From contig CAJJDP010000021.1 of the NCBI GenBank assembly GCA_905182995.1, positions 252,648 through 316,647 on the forward strand: DNA of 64,000 nt, in the 5' to 3' direction. This DNA is from Paramecium octaurelia (Eukaryota; Ciliophora; Oligohymenophorea; Peniculida; Parameciidae). The notes under the pieces were generated by a model that was given only the letters and a program-made list of their open reading frames with translations, ran no database searches and had not been told where the DNA came from. How positions within the stretch are numbered: position 1 is the stretch's first letter; each line of letters begins with the position of its first letter. Below, piece after piece: positions 12,116-25,496 of this stretch. The translations under genes were made by a program, and so were the position numbers.

Positions 12116-13542
12116 TCAATATTCTTAATCTGGTGGTTACAATTCGTATTTTTAGAAACCAGGGAATAGCAAATCATCTAAGTCATCTTCTAATTAAGAT
12201 GGTTGTTCCTATTTTCTCTTTTATGCAACTGGAGGTTGTATAACATATGGTTAAGGTTATTTATTTTGAGTGGTAGTCAATAATGGTGAAGATTTGCGAT
12301 CAGTAGAAATTTTTTGAGCTTATTATTATTAATTTTGCAACTCCTTTGTTCTTTAATGCAATTCTTGAATGTAATCTTTCTATCTTGTTTTCTTCCTGTC
12401 ACTCATTATATCGATATTTTAATCTTAGTCAGATTTCTTCTTTACATCTAAAAAGAATTCTGTTTTAAATTCGTTGAAATTTATACGACTACAATGAACT
12501 CTAAGAATATTTCAATTATTACTTTGACATTCTATCTAAACATCCTTTTAAATCATACTGTTCAAATTAACCTCCTAATTCATTCATGTAAATTACTAAA
12601 TCTTGAATAGTAATATATCCCTTCATTCCAATATCTAACTATTTGAATAGGGCTAGTAGGGTATCTTTGGTTCCAATAACTTCTTTTATGAAATTGAGGT
12701 TTCTCTCTAATTGCAATTGTAGTTGCATGATTTCACAAATATATTCCCTTTAAGCTACTGAAAGAAACTAAGGAATATTCTATTTTAATGGATGATGCAT
12801 ATAATGCATGGCTCCTAATTGCATAAATTGTTATGAATCATCTGGACCTAAGAGCATATACTTGAATTCAACAGAAGAGATTTGATTGTCATCATTGCCT
12901 CCATATCGTAGGAACATTTAACTCAATTCAATAGAATTGAGTATGATGTCCAATTTTTACAACCCTAACTGAAACTCATTATAGTCTATTGTTCCATTCT
13001 TTTTAGAATCAAAGAAATCAAAAAGCAATTTGACATTGAATCTCTAATCTTGTTTCAACATCCTCTGTAATTTCCACACTTTCTTATCAATAATAGAGCA
13101 TTCAGCCATGTATTTTGCAAAAGCCACTTCCTCAAAATTTTAAGTAGATCTAGGCAAATTTCTAATAAACTATAGTACATATTCCTCATATCCATCATCG
13201 TACCCTTGATTATTTGAGTTAATATTTACTTTCGTGAGGCATGAATGGAATATTGCTGGGATCGTTAGGATCAAAATATTATTATGGTTATCCCATTTTG
13301 ACTGGATAAGGAGGTTATTCATAATATGCTATTATTTAATTAATAATAATACTATAATTTAGAGGTCGCACATCATTCAAATATGTTCGATTCTGCAATT
13401 GACTTTGGTAAGGATCATAATATTGGTAATCTGCATAATCATCTCGAGTTTCTGTCAAAAATCCACTGTTTCGATATGTTTTGTCGTATTACTACCCATG
13501 AGTATATGGCTGTTAATAGGGGTCAGGATTATGATAATACAT
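12116..13542 (-). CDS. EF-hand domain protein with Tyr/Gln-rich N terminus
   Basis: 451 aa after removing introns at 13329-13352, 13205-13229 (ends AAG) and 12501-12522. The first about 120 residues are rich in Tyr, Pro and Gln (DYADYQYYDPYQSQL). Then come paired EF-hand-like segments: LLFDFFDSKKNGTIDYNEFQ, ALFKQLDIGMKGYITIQDL, and a last degenerate one with RINFNEFKTEFF. The tail is charged and Gln-rich. It is probably a calcium-responsive protein of unknown target. The start codon is only 3 bp from the divergent kinase start at 13546; the next in-frame Met is at 13296, after the first intron, and would give a shorter protein. It ends 34 bp from the convergent SET gene. Confidence 0.75.
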
Positions 13543-13545
13543 AAT

Positions 13546-14674
13546 ATGAATAATTATAAATTATAAAAAGTCTTATTCAAAAAGGTCAATAAAGGTGTTA
13601 TAGTTGAAGAACATCTCCTCGTTAAATCGTTGATAGATAAATAATGTTATGTCCTAAAAAGAACCGATATTAGCAAAATTAATGTCGAAAGATTGAATGA
13701 AATTGAAAATCACCTCAAAAAACTGATCAATGTCAAGCATCCAAGTTTAACTAAAATTAAAGAATACTTCATTGAATCTTAATATCTTGTTTAAGTCTTA
13801 GAATATTGTGGAGGTAGTTATTCCTAATAATTTAGAATAAATTTTAAATGAAAGACTAAACAAATAAGTCTCAGTTAATTTAGTATGTCAATATTTGCTT
13901 TAATTGTTATTTGCATTAAATTACTTAGAAATGCAACAGATTAATGTCTCATTAGATTTAGACACAATCTTTTTAAATTCCTTTGGATCACTAAGGATAT
14001 AATTTGATTTGCTTTCCCACAAAAATTGGAAAGAAGAAGTTAAATATCTACAGTAGGTTCTAAAGAAAACTAATTTGGACTGGGAATCTCAAAAATCACA
14101 TGAACTAACCTAGATCCTTAAATCACTTATGCAACCTAATCCACCAAGTGTTTAATAAATGATTAATCATCCTTATTTACTAAAAGCTATGTTTGATTTT
14201 TGCAAATAATAAGATCTAGAAGCTTAAGCTTAATTGAATTAAGAAAAATTAATCAAAGAGCAAACCAATAATAAAAGAGTAGGGAGAGCCTCCACTTCTG
14301 TTAATTAAAATCGATAAAAAATAACCTAATAATCTCCTAATTAAAGGAAGAATTCAAAAGATAGACCTTAAACCCATTAATAATAAAAAAAGAAACCAGA
14401 ATAATAATAGATTAAATAATAACCAATTAGAAATTAAATACCTCCGAAACCTATCAGGTAGAGAAATAACTCTTAAGAAACTGTGACTAATGAGTCTGTT
14501 CTAAATCAAGATTTACTTATGACTAAAGGAAAAGAGGAATTACAGGAATTATTAAAACTCTACAAAGACTAACTTAAAGAAAGTAGCAAACAATATAATC
14601 CTTGGCTGAATATGTCTGAAATTAAGGAAATCACTGAATATGATACAACTACTAATCTAAATCAACAGTCATGA
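13546..14674 (+). CDS. NEK-like pseudokinase with Gln-rich tail
   Basis: 368 aa with one 22-nt intron (13814-13835). The N-terminal two thirds follow a NEK-type kinase fold: KSLIDKQCYVLKRTDISK (beta-3 lysine region), HPSLTKIKEYFIESQ, LVQVLEYCG, then a helix LLQLLFALNYLEM. The catalytic loop reads INVSLDLDTIFL where a kinase has HRDLKPxNIFL, and the metal-binding DFG is replaced by IQFDLLS. The glycine loop is also lost (VNKGVI). The beta-3 lysine may remain. It is therefore predicted inactive. The last about 130 residues are Gln/Lys-rich and end with a short coiled coil. A scaffolding or allosteric role is possible but not shown. Confidence 0.75.
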
Positions 14675-15031
14675 AATTTATATAAAATTATATAATTATT
14701 ATTTATTTCAAATATTTTAATGAAACTTATCATTATTATTCCAGAAATAATATAAATTTTATCTATTAAATTAACAATAATCATAGATCAATATGCACAA
14801 TCAGATAACAATTTCTGAGATTATATTTGTAGAACTCACATTCAACACAACTTTTTTATTTTATAATATACATATTATGTTTATAATTCCACAATTATAA
14901 AATGGATTATAAATATAAAACATTAATACACGAATGAATTGAGATTTGACTTGATTCCACTTTAGGAATAAATAGAATTAATGAAATCAATAACTAATTA
15001 TAGTCATATAAAAAAAGAGTTCAATAGTCAA
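14675..15031. other. convergent 3' intergenic region
   Basis: About 357 bp of AT-rich DNA between two converging stops. I see no coding frame or clear hairpin terminator in it. Confidence 0.6.
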
Positions 15032-15322
15032 TCAATCATTGTGATTCTGTTAATTTTATATATTGCCCTTTTACATAACTTGTTATCGCTGAGGAGAAAA
15101 AATTGATAGCAATGCATAAGCACCAAAAAGTAGGAGCATCATGAATGCTAGTCCTTGTGTTGATGTGATATTGGATGAAGTAGGATTGTGATTTGCTATT
15201 GGAATAATCAAAAAATAATTACTCAAGCTGCCATTTTCATTTAATTATCCATTCAAATTCCCTAAAGATTGGAATATTTGATTTGCATGATTAACTATTA
15301 ATTCACATAAATCGTCGTTCAT
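15032..15322 (-). CDS. small single-pass membrane protein, unknown
   Basis: Intronless 96-aa ORF from ATG 15322 (MNDDLCELIVNHANQIFQ) to TGA 15034-15032. It has one strong hydrophobic segment (GLAFMMLLLFGAYALLSIF, about aa 62-80) followed by a polar Gln/Asn tail of about 20 residues. There is no signal-peptide-like start, so it may be inserted by the internal segment. No family is recognised. Coding character is judged from codon pattern and hydropathy only. Confidence 0.55.
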
Positions 15323-16123
15323 TTCAAAAAAATAATAATAAATAATAAATAAATTCCAGAAAACAGAAAAGTTCTTATAGCATAAAATACGTAATATAAT
15401 TTATTAAATTATATTTTTATATTTATTAATCAAGCTTTATGATAATATAGATTAATGGCGAGATAAAAAAATAATGTTAGTAGATCTTAAATTAAAGAAT
15501 TAGAAGTGAGTAATTCTATCAAAAATTATTTATAATAGGCGTATAGAACTTGTATCAAGCCATAAAAATTATTCACTCCTTTTATAATATATACTTAAAT
15601 CATAAAAAACGAAAGGGTTGGAAATTAAAATTAAGAATATTATGTATTGATCATTTTGCTTGACTAAGATAAAAATATAAAAATCATGTTTATATATAAA
15701 TAGATATTTGAAATAAACTATTGTTAATTAAGAATAAACATTAAAAATAATATGAAAGCACAGGTCATATAACCTCATAAAGTCAAAAGTTGATTTTAAT
15801 CAATGAAAAACATCAAAAATTAGTGAAATAAATAAATAAATTTCAAGGCTGCAAATTAATAAAATCAAAGAAAATTATTTAGATATTAATTTTCTATTCT
15901 AATCAATTTAATCTATTTTTTTGGGGTAATAAGCAATCAAAATTTGGTTCTCTTTGAAAATATATGAAAATCTCATTTCACATTCTTTCCTATTTTTAGA
16001 CTTTCTTCCTACTCAAAATTCTTTAATTCTTCACTTTAATCCACTTCAGAATCAAAGAATTTACTTAATAAATGATTTTATTAGAATTATTGGATGTAAT
16101 ATCATTAATTAAAGAAATCTAAA
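15323..16123. other. divergent promoter region, no gene seen
   Basis: About 800 bp, very AT-rich, between the divergent starts of the small membrane protein and the acyl-CoA synthetase. I found no sustained frame free of TGA with protein-like composition. Confidence 0.6.
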
Positions 16124-18273
16124 ATGGAAGAGAAAGTGTACATATCAGAAGAAGGAATGAGATAACTATTAAAGGAATTTGATGCCAAAGACCCACTTAA
16201 AAATGTCTTATGGACTACAAATTATAGAATGGAATTACCAATAAGAGTAAAAAAATAAGGTCCAGGAAGTGAAATACCAATTACTCTTCCAGAACAATTT
16301 AAAAATGATTGCACTTAATTTGCCTAAAAGCCTGCCTTAAGTGTCAAGAGGAATAATAAATGGTAATGAAAATATTGAATAAATAGGATTACAAGAACAT
16401 ATGAGGAATATTATAATGAATCAATGTAATTTGCAAAGGCTTTGATTGCTTATGGAGTAACAGAAATGAGTGCAGTAAACATAATAGGTTTCAATGCTCC
16501 TGAATGGCACATATCTTTTATGGGAAGCATTCATGCTCACAATTTACCTGTTGGAATTTATACTACGTAAGATATAAAATTAATACGTATTTTAGAAATA
16601 ATCCAGATGCATGTTTCTATGTCTCTGATCATTCTGAATGTGAATTAGTAGTAGCAGATACTAAAGAATAATTACGCAAGTATTTGAAAATTTGGGATAA
16701 ATTGCCTCGTCTTAAAGGAGTTGTATTGTACAATGATGATATTCCAACCTCTGAAATCCCTGAATAAAGAAGATCATAAGTATTCAAATGGAAAGATTTT
16801 ATTGAAATGGGCAAAAAAGCAGATTTAATGGGTTCAGTTTTAGAAAGAGTATCAAAATTAAGACCTGGAAATTGTGTGACATTAATTTATACATCAGGAA
16901 CAACAGGCAATCCAAAGGGAGTTATGTTATCACATGATAATTATGTGTTTACAATTACTTAACAAAAGAGAAAGTATGTGATGTAAGGCAATGGTGAAAT
17001 GAGATTGGTAAGTTATTTGCCTTTAAGTCATGTCGTAGCATAATTGATAGATATAATTGGTTTTGCTAGATGGGGAGCACATTTATACTTTGCAAATCCA
17101 GATGCTCTATAGGGTTCCCTTATTAATACTCTTAAGGAGGTCAGACCTACTCTATTCTTTAGTGTACCTAGAGTTTGGGAAAAGATTTATGATCAAATGT
17201 AATAAATAGCAAAATCAAATGGGGCTATTAAAACTAAAATAGCTAATTGGGCCAAATCAATAGGTAAAGAAGGTACCTTTGCATAAACTCATGGTCTCAA
17301 ACCTCCTCTTTGTTTTGGATTGGCAGATAAATTAGTGTATGCAAATGTTAAAAAAGCTTTGGGATTAGATTAAGCTCAATATATGATATTTGGGGCAGCT
17401 CCATTATCCCCTATCATTAGAGAATATTTCTTAACTTTGAATATGTATTTGATCAACGGGTATGGTATGAGTGAATGTGGAGGAGTGTAAAATATGGCAG
17501 ATCCTTTTCACTTTGATAAATTTGATGAATTATTCATTAATAGTACTGGTAAGCCAATGGAAGGAACTGAATTAAGAATAGATAATCCAGATAAAGATGG
17601 AAATGGAGAAATCTGCTATAGAGGTAGACACATCTTTATGGGTTACTTTAAGGATGAAGATTCAACTAGGAATACAATTGATAGTAATAGATGGTTACAT
17701 TCAGGAGATGTTGGTAAAATTGATAAGAATGGTAACTTGATGATAACTGGAAGAATTAAGGAATTGATCATTACAGCAGGAGGTGAAAATGTAGCTCCAG
17801 TTTTAATTGAGGATGAGGTGAAAAAGAATATTAAGATTGTCTCAAATTGTATGGTTATCGGAGATAAGAGAAAATATTTATCCATTTTATTAACATTGAA
17901 ACATTAATTAACACCTGATGGATAGTAATTATATTAATATAAACTAGGCCAACTGATAAATTGAATGAGGATGTCATTTCTGTATTCAAGAGTCTTGGTT
18001 CTTCAGCCACTACATTTGAGGAAGCCAAAAATGATAAAGCTATCACTAACTATCTCTAGTAATTGATTGACGAAACCAATACGAAGTAATGAATGATTTA
18101 ATAATTCAAGGGTTATTTCTAAAGCTCAGTACATTAGAAAATGGACTCTGATTCCTGGGGACTTTAGTGTTGATGGAGGAGAACTGACACCAACTTTGAA
18201 ATTGAAAAGAAGAGTAGTAGAGTAGAAGTGGCTTGGTGAAATTGAGAAAATGTACTAAGATGCCAAATTGTGA
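16124..18273 (+). CDS. long-chain acyl-CoA synthetase, bubblegum (ACSBG) type
   Basis: 682 aa in five exons (introns 16363-16386, 16567-16595, 17925-17947, 18086-18110; the last ends AAG). It should activate long-chain fatty acids to acyl-CoA using ATP. The ANL-superfamily motifs are clear: the phosphate-binding loop [17 protein letters not shown] near aa 238, [37 protein letters not shown], and the hinge/linker [17 protein letters not shown] near aa 524. Spacing and the C-terminal [20 protein letters not shown] followed by [14 protein letters not shown] fit the bubblegum subgroup. An in-frame ATG 30 bp upstream (16094) is an alternative start. The stop lies only 30 bp before the kinesin ATG. 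Confidence 0.92.
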
Positions 18274-18303
18274 AAATATTAATAAAATATAAATAAAAGT
18301 TAA

Positions 18304-19855
<1,552 letters not shown>

Positions 19856-19882
19856 TTATATAATTATATATATTATAATTAC

Positions 19883-20756
19883 ATGGAAAATAACCAAGAA
19901 CCAGCACCACCAAGTCATTTCTAAATTTGGTAGTTTACTTTATTTATATAGGCTAACATTTATTGAAATGATAGCTGTGTTAGTTTGCCTTGCTAGTAAC
20001 ATGGTCAAATTGCATAGTATGAAAAATAAAAATCTGAAATTTTGGTTTCTGGTGAGTGTGAGTGCATCGAGTGCCTTCAGGGGTATGAGTCTCCTTCTAA
20101 TAATGGAATAGCCATAAGGCATATGGTTAGACTTTCTATACACAGCACCAATCCTATTTTGGATCCAATCCTACATCATATTCATTGGACATCTAGCCAT
20201 TTGTATGAGTGTTCTTGCTAACAAGGATACTAATATCATACAGTACTCCATATACTATAGTCCTGTTTGTCTAGGTAAGTTGTTTATAGACACTTAGTCT
20301 TATCTTATGTTTACTTCTTAATCAAGGATGGATTCTTGGAAAGAGTATTAATTCTTTAATTTTTACTCTATGGCGCACTTATTATAGGATGTTTATACTT
20401 TAGCAATAAGTTATTTTCTGATGTACTAAAACCTAACTATTGCAGCTAGAAGATGATGATTGGATAATCCCTTTCCTCTCTTAAGTCAACAAATTGATCT
20501 AAACAATATCAATAAGTTTGGCACTCAGATTGCTGATATTTTTTCTAATCTTTGCCAATTATGTTTAATTGAACATAGATTTAATTCTTATAGTATTTTT
20601 TCTATTTCATTACAAATTTAGGAAGTATTTATGGGTGAACTAGTTCCATATTATGCTTTGACATTTTTCAAAATACCCCCTCCTAAACATGACAATGATT
20701 CCAGAGCAGGAACTCAGATGGAATTATAAAACTTAGAAGGTCCGCTAATGAAATGA
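19883..20756 (+). CDS. seven-TM protein, THH1/TOM1/TOM3-like
   Basis: 258 aa in five exons (introns 19930-19951, 20275-20297, 20423-20445 ending CAG, 20593-20621). About seven hydrophobic segments are visible, for example TFIEMIAVLVCLASNMVKL, APILFWIQSYIIFIGHLAIC, LQFLLYGALIIGCLYF and ISLALRLLIFFLIFANYV. The end, EVFMGELVPYYALTFFKIPP, resembles the E..P...L....PP signature of the THH1/TOM1/TOM3 family (plant tobamovirus-multiplication host proteins and protist relatives). The family match rests on topology plus that motif. A truncated duplicate lies at 21647-22095. Confidence 0.65.
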
Positions 20757-21079
20757 AAAACATTATATTTTATATTTAGTTTAACAATATTAATCTTCAC
20801 TCCCTTGAAATAATATTTTTTATTAAAATATGTTACTCATAGTTGCAATTGTGTTTAATCAATTTATTTTTGAATTACCAATTTAAAGAAATTCAACACA
20901 AGATGATTTTCTTCATTAAACCATTCAAATATTCAAGTATAACCTATTTGAAATAACTAAATAAATATGTTTAAAATCTTATTTGACCAATCAATAGTGT
21001 TAATTAAAATTATGAAGTAATTTAAATTCCACCCAAATGCTAATTAACGATATTTATAATTATAATATTTGAAAATCAA
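20757..21079. other. intergenic, TOM-like to EB1
   Basis: About 320 bp of AT-rich sequence between two same-strand genes, repeated at 22096-22418 by the artefact. No coding frame seen; probable EB1 promoter. Confidence 0.6.
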
Positions 21080-21645
21080 ATGTCAACTACAACTACTCAA
21101 ACGACTTCAAAAAATGAATTAGTTAAGTGGATAAATGAAACATTTAAAGTAATCAATTAAATTTCTATCAAATTAGTTAACCATAACTCAACTAGAAACC
21201 CTTGGTACTGGTTGCACATTTTGTTAGATATTTGAATATTTATATCCAAATTCAATTCAAGGAAATAAAATCATCTGGAAAGCTAACAAAGAGAATGATT
21301 ATATAAAGAATTTCAAGACCTTAGCAGATGCTTTTACAAAAAACAACATTTAAAAATAATTAGATGTATACTGTTTATTTTATTTTAGATCTAATAACTA
21401 TCAAAAGCTAAGTATTAAGACATTTTAGATTTGGCACAATTCTTGAAATAAAAATTTGATAAGTAAACAGAAAAGAGAGAAAATTATGATCCAATTGAAT
21501 TTAGAAAAGTAGAAGAAAGAAAAGTCTTTACTCCAACCAATAGAAAAACTGTATCAACTCTTAAAGATAAAACAAATAATGAAAACACAACAACATCTAC
21601 TCATTCTTTGTTAGTTAAAAGACCACTTTCAAAAACCTCCTCTTG
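21080..21645 (+). pseudogene. truncated duplicate of EB1 (artefact)
   Basis: Starts at ATG 21080 and is identical to the gene at 22419 until it meets the N at 21646, losing the last about 40 codons. It shows no decay, so it is not a biological pseudogene. Confidence 0.85.
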
Positions 21646-21646
21646 N

Positions 21647-22095
21647 TGTTTACTTCTTAATCAAGGATGGATTCTTGGAAAGAGTATTAATTCTTTAATT
21701 TTTACTCTATGGCGCACTTATTATAGGATGTTTATACTTTAGCAATAAGTTATTTTCTGATGTACTAAAACCTAACTATTGCAGCTAGAAGATGATGATT
21801 GGATAATCCCTTTCCTCTCTTAAGTCAACAAATTGATCTAAACAATATCAATAAGTTTGGCACTCAGATTGCTGATATTTTTTCTAATCTTTGCCAATTA
21901 TGTTTAATTGAACATAGATTTAATTCTTATAGTATTTTTTCTATTTCATTACAAATTTAGGAAGTATTTATGGGTGAACTAGTTCCATATTATGCTTTGA
22001 CATTTTTCAAAATACCCCCTCCTAAACATGACAATGATTCCAGAGCAGGAACTCAGATGGAATTATAAAACTTAGAAGGTCCGCTAATGAAATGA
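21647..22095 (+). pseudogene. 5'-truncated duplicate of the TOM-like gene (artefact)
   Basis: Begins just after the second intron of the TOM-like gene and runs to the same TGA. Identical to 20308-20756. Remove with the duplicated block. Confidence 0.85.
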
Positions 22096-22418
22096 AAAAC
22101 ATTATATTTTATATTTAGTTTAACAATATTAATCTTCACTCCCTTGAAATAATATTTTTTATTAAAATATGTTACTCATAGTTGCAATTGTGTTTAATCA
22201 ATTTATTTTTGAATTACCAATTTAAAGAAATTCAACACAAGATGATTTTCTTCATTAAACCATTCAAATATTCAAGTATAACCTATTTGAAATAACTAAA
22301 TAAATATGTTTAAAATCTTATTTGACCAATCAATAGTGTTAATTAAAATTATGAAGTAATTTAAATTCCACCCAAATGCTAATTAACGATATTTATAATT
22401 ATAATATTTGAAAATCAA

Positions 22419-23105
22419 ATGTCAACTACAACTACTCAAACGACTTCAAAAAATGAATTAGTTAAGTGGATAAATGAAACATTTAAAGTAATCAATTAAA
22501 TTTCTATCAAATTAGTTAACCATAACTCAACTAGAAACCCTTGGTACTGGTTGCACATTTTGTTAGATATTTGAATATTTATATCCAAATTCAATTCAAG
22601 GAAATAAAATCATCTGGAAAGCTAACAAAGAGAATGATTATATAAAGAATTTCAAGACCTTAGCAGATGCTTTTACAAAAAACAACATTTAAAAATAATT
22701 AGATGTATACTGTTTATTTTATTTTAGATCTAATAACTATCAAAAGCTAAGTATTAAGACATTTTAGATTTGGCACAATTCTTGAAATAAAAATTTGATA
22801 AGTAAACAGAAAAGAGAGAAAATTATGATCCAATTGAATTTAGAAAAGTAGAAGAAAGAAAAGTCTTTACTCCAACCAATAGAAAAACTGTATCAACTCT
22901 TAAAGATAAAACAAATAATGAAAACACAACAACATCTACTCATTCTTTGTTAGTTAAAAGACCACTTTCAAAAACCTCCTCTTGGAAAACTACAAAACCA
23001 ACATTCACTAAAACACCTGAACTTAGTTCAATTACTGAAATTATCAATAATGCAGAAGATGATGAGGCAACAAAAGTTAAAAAGATCAAGTCACTATTCA
23101 TTTGA
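22419..23105 (+). CDS. EB1 microtubule plus-end-binding protein
   Basis: 211 aa with introns 22488-22515 and 22705-22727. After a short Thr-rich start it shows the EB1 calponin-homology domain: NELVKWINETFK, LETLGTGCTFCQIFEYLYP, KIIWKANKENDYIKNFKTL, then YQDILDLAQFLKQKFDKQ. EB1 proteins track growing microtubule ends and recruit partners. The second half is basic, Ser/Thr-rich and ends LFI. The usual EB-homology coiled coil and the C-terminal EEY-type motif that binds CAP-Gly proteins are not recognisable, so this is a short, divergent EB1. The spliced frame is unbroken. Confidence 0.87.
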
Positions 23106-23358
23106 ATTAAAATTAAAATAAAACAATCATAAGTTCATATAATAATATAAATATTAATGCTAAACTTTTAGTCTTATTTATTTTTTTGATTATTTGATTA
23201 TTAGGAAAGCAAATATAAATAATTAAGATATAACTATTATTTATAACCTACTTTAGTTTATCAAAATAAAATACATTAAATCTTAGTCTTCGATATAAAA
23301 TATTACATTAAAAAAATCTATCCATAATTGATATAATTGTAAATATATTTATTTTAAA

Positions 23359-24519
23359 TCATTATTTGTGTTTCTTGGCATGATTCTCAACTAGATCATA
23401 AGCTTATTAGACAGTTTTAATTTCAGAAATTCTAAATGATTTTATTAATAATTATTACCTTTTACCTTTTCTGACAGCATAAGCAGCATCGTATTATTCT
23501 TTGTATTCTCTAGTTTGAATGAGTAACTGTTCAGTGAGACTAAGATCCCTATTGATAATAGTTAATCTTTTTTCCAAAAGAACCTTATAAATAGATTTGG
23601 AATTATACCTTATCGTTAGTTCTTTTCTTGATCAATTGGGAAGTGACTTCAAAATCCTTAGAAAATCTTTCTCTCAATTCAGCAACTTCTTAGATAGCTG
23701 TTTAGAAAGTAATCTTAATTTAATGGACATATTACTTGACTTTATGTTTCTTATTCATCTTCTTATTGCATTAAAGCAATGACAGCATTTCTTATATGTT
23801 CCAATTTATCAATAATTCTTTTTACTGTTGAAACATCGAATTTAGTAGTTAATGCAACCATAATAGCAACTGGATGATTATATCCTAATTCTCTTTTGAT
23901 TTTTTCAACAATTTCAAATTATTCGGTTTGCAATAATGATTTTCCTTCTTAATCAAAAACAGCAACTTATAATTTAGGAATGATTTCATTCAAGGCAGCC
24001 AACACTTTGCTATTATTTTCTTGCCTGGCTTAATATGAGGCAGCTTCTTAAGCTCTAGTTTATCTTAATTATTCTTCTTTTCCATTTAGAATATTTAATT
24101 ATTCAGTGAGTGCATCTAATTATAATTGTAATCCAACAAGGATTTGATTTAATTCACTTAATTAATTATTTTTATCTTGTCTCTCTTTTGTAAGATTTCT
24201 TAAAACAATAATCAACCATTCAATGTCTAATCCTAAAGTTGTTGTTCTCTAATATTATTAATCTCTCTAAAATTACATGGGCGTATTCAAGATCATCATT
24301 AAGTTGATCTCTCTTCATTTGCTCTAATAAATCTCCAACCAATGAAACAACTTCAGAAACCTTTCCTCCTTAACTGAGTTCCAAATCGAGTAAAAATGTA
24401 AATTCAGTGTGCTCTGTTTTTATTGCTTTAATTTCCTTAAGCAAAATTGGTACTCCTGATTCCAACTCTACTGCCGTGATTCCAAACACCAACAATCCTA
24501 ATATGAGTATGGCTTTCAT
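23359..24519 (-). CDS. trichocyst matrix protein (TMP family)
   Basis: 352 aa after four introns (24249-24276, 23714-23735 and 23584-23608 both ending AAG, 23432-23458). MKAILILGLLVFGITA is a signal peptide. The mature part is an acidic, Gln-rich alpha-helical protein with heptads (LLEQMKRDQLNDDLEYAH, LNQILVGLQLQLDALTEQLN) and a second helical block ending AYDLVENHAKKHK. Length, signal peptide and two helical halves fit the trichocyst matrix proteins, which are cleaved and packed as the crystalline core of the Paramecium extrusive organelle. Assignment is by composition and layout, not by a diagnostic motif. A relative is at 55186-56270. Confidence 0.75.
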
Positions 24520-24578
24520 TATATTATTAATAATTAATAAAAACGGAATTTAATTATATAAATAATTAGAAAGCGTTG

Positions 24579-25065
24579 TCAATTTACTTCTCCTAAGATC
24601 TATTCGCATAGAGTACATTGATGTACTTATCGCTTACAAAAATTCATACAGAAGGGTATGAAACAACAACTAATTAAGAACCAATCATTAAAATAATACC
24701 CATAAAATAATCCTTAAGCGCACATTAATATACATAAACTAATAGAAAGACATCCAGAAACATATGTTAACTTAGTTTATATCATGCCTTTACACTCAGG
24801 ACATCTAATATTAAATTATAAGGAGGTACATGCTCTTTATCAAATTCTCCTAAAAATATAAGTCTTTTATCTTACCAAAATTCTTATATTATAAAGCACT
24901 TGGATCCTAGATGGTAGGTATTGCAGGTATATATTATGGAATATTCCCTTATTAAACAAAAATTCAGTTGATTGTTCTACCAATGTGTTGCTTGTATCGG
25001 TTATCCTATTTATATTGCCTACAGATTACCATCTGGAGGAGGATAACTATGCAGCCTGATGGCAT
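24579..25065 (-). CDS. LITAF-domain zinc/membrane protein
   Basis: The C-terminal part reads SICPECKGMIQTKLTYVSG, a hydrophobic stretch (CLSISLCILMC), then YGCCFIPFCMNFCKRQVHQC and TLCEQILGEVN. This is the LITAF layout: two CxxC zinc-binding knuckles around a membrane-dipping segment, typical of late-endosome/lysosome proteins. Introns placed at 24670-24699 (30 nt), 24805-24829 and 24948-24980 (33 nt, ends AAG) give 132 aa from ATG 25065. The 5' end is uncertain: ATG 25032 and ATG 25115 are alternatives, and the N-terminal exon (YIPAIPTIQDPSALQYKNFG) is joined mainly on frame logic. Confidence 0.7.
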
Positions 25066-25496
25066 ACTTACTTAAAATTACTATCAAGTTTATCAATATC
25101 AGGTTACTCACTCATAATAACAAAATTTATCTAATAATCAATTTTATTAATTCTTGTTTTTAATATTTTCCATTCTCAAAAAATATAATAAGATTGACCA
25201 AATTATCAAAATTTTCATAGTGGAAATAAATCGCGTGTAATTTTTCTTAATAACCTTAACTAAATTAAATCAAACTAATCTTTGCGTTCAATAATAAATA
25301 CCCTGTATTATAATCATGAGTAAGTTGATTATTATAAATAGAAAATATGAATTCTCAAATTCCTATGTGCTTCATTGAAGAATATTTTTATTTCTATTAG
25401 AAGCTTATCAGTATGTATAAATAATAAATAAAATATAAGAATAATTTAAGTATTTGATTTTATAGGATTTCCTTTATAAAATTATATTATTTATAA
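25066..25496. other. divergent promoter region
   Basis: About 430 bp between the LITAF-domain gene and the divergent LFG gene. A possible upstream exon of the LITAF gene (ATG 25115) lies in it. Otherwise I see no coding frame. Confidence 0.5.

Larger units (their letters stand above)
20308..22984. repeat. direct 1,338-bp duplication around a single N (probable assembly artefact)
   Basis: 20308-21645 and 21647-22984 appear identical and flank an N at 21646. The block carries the 3' part of the TOM-like gene and the first about 80% of the EB1 gene. Collapsing it gives one complete TOM-like gene (intact in the left copy) and one complete EB1 gene (intact in the right copy). Confidence 0.9.

Noticed and set aside
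24890..25100. PLAC8-like plus-strand frame (YPIYIAYRLPSGGGQ)
   Set aside because: It has no start and is broken by TGA. The minus strand encodes a convincing LITAF domain over the same region.
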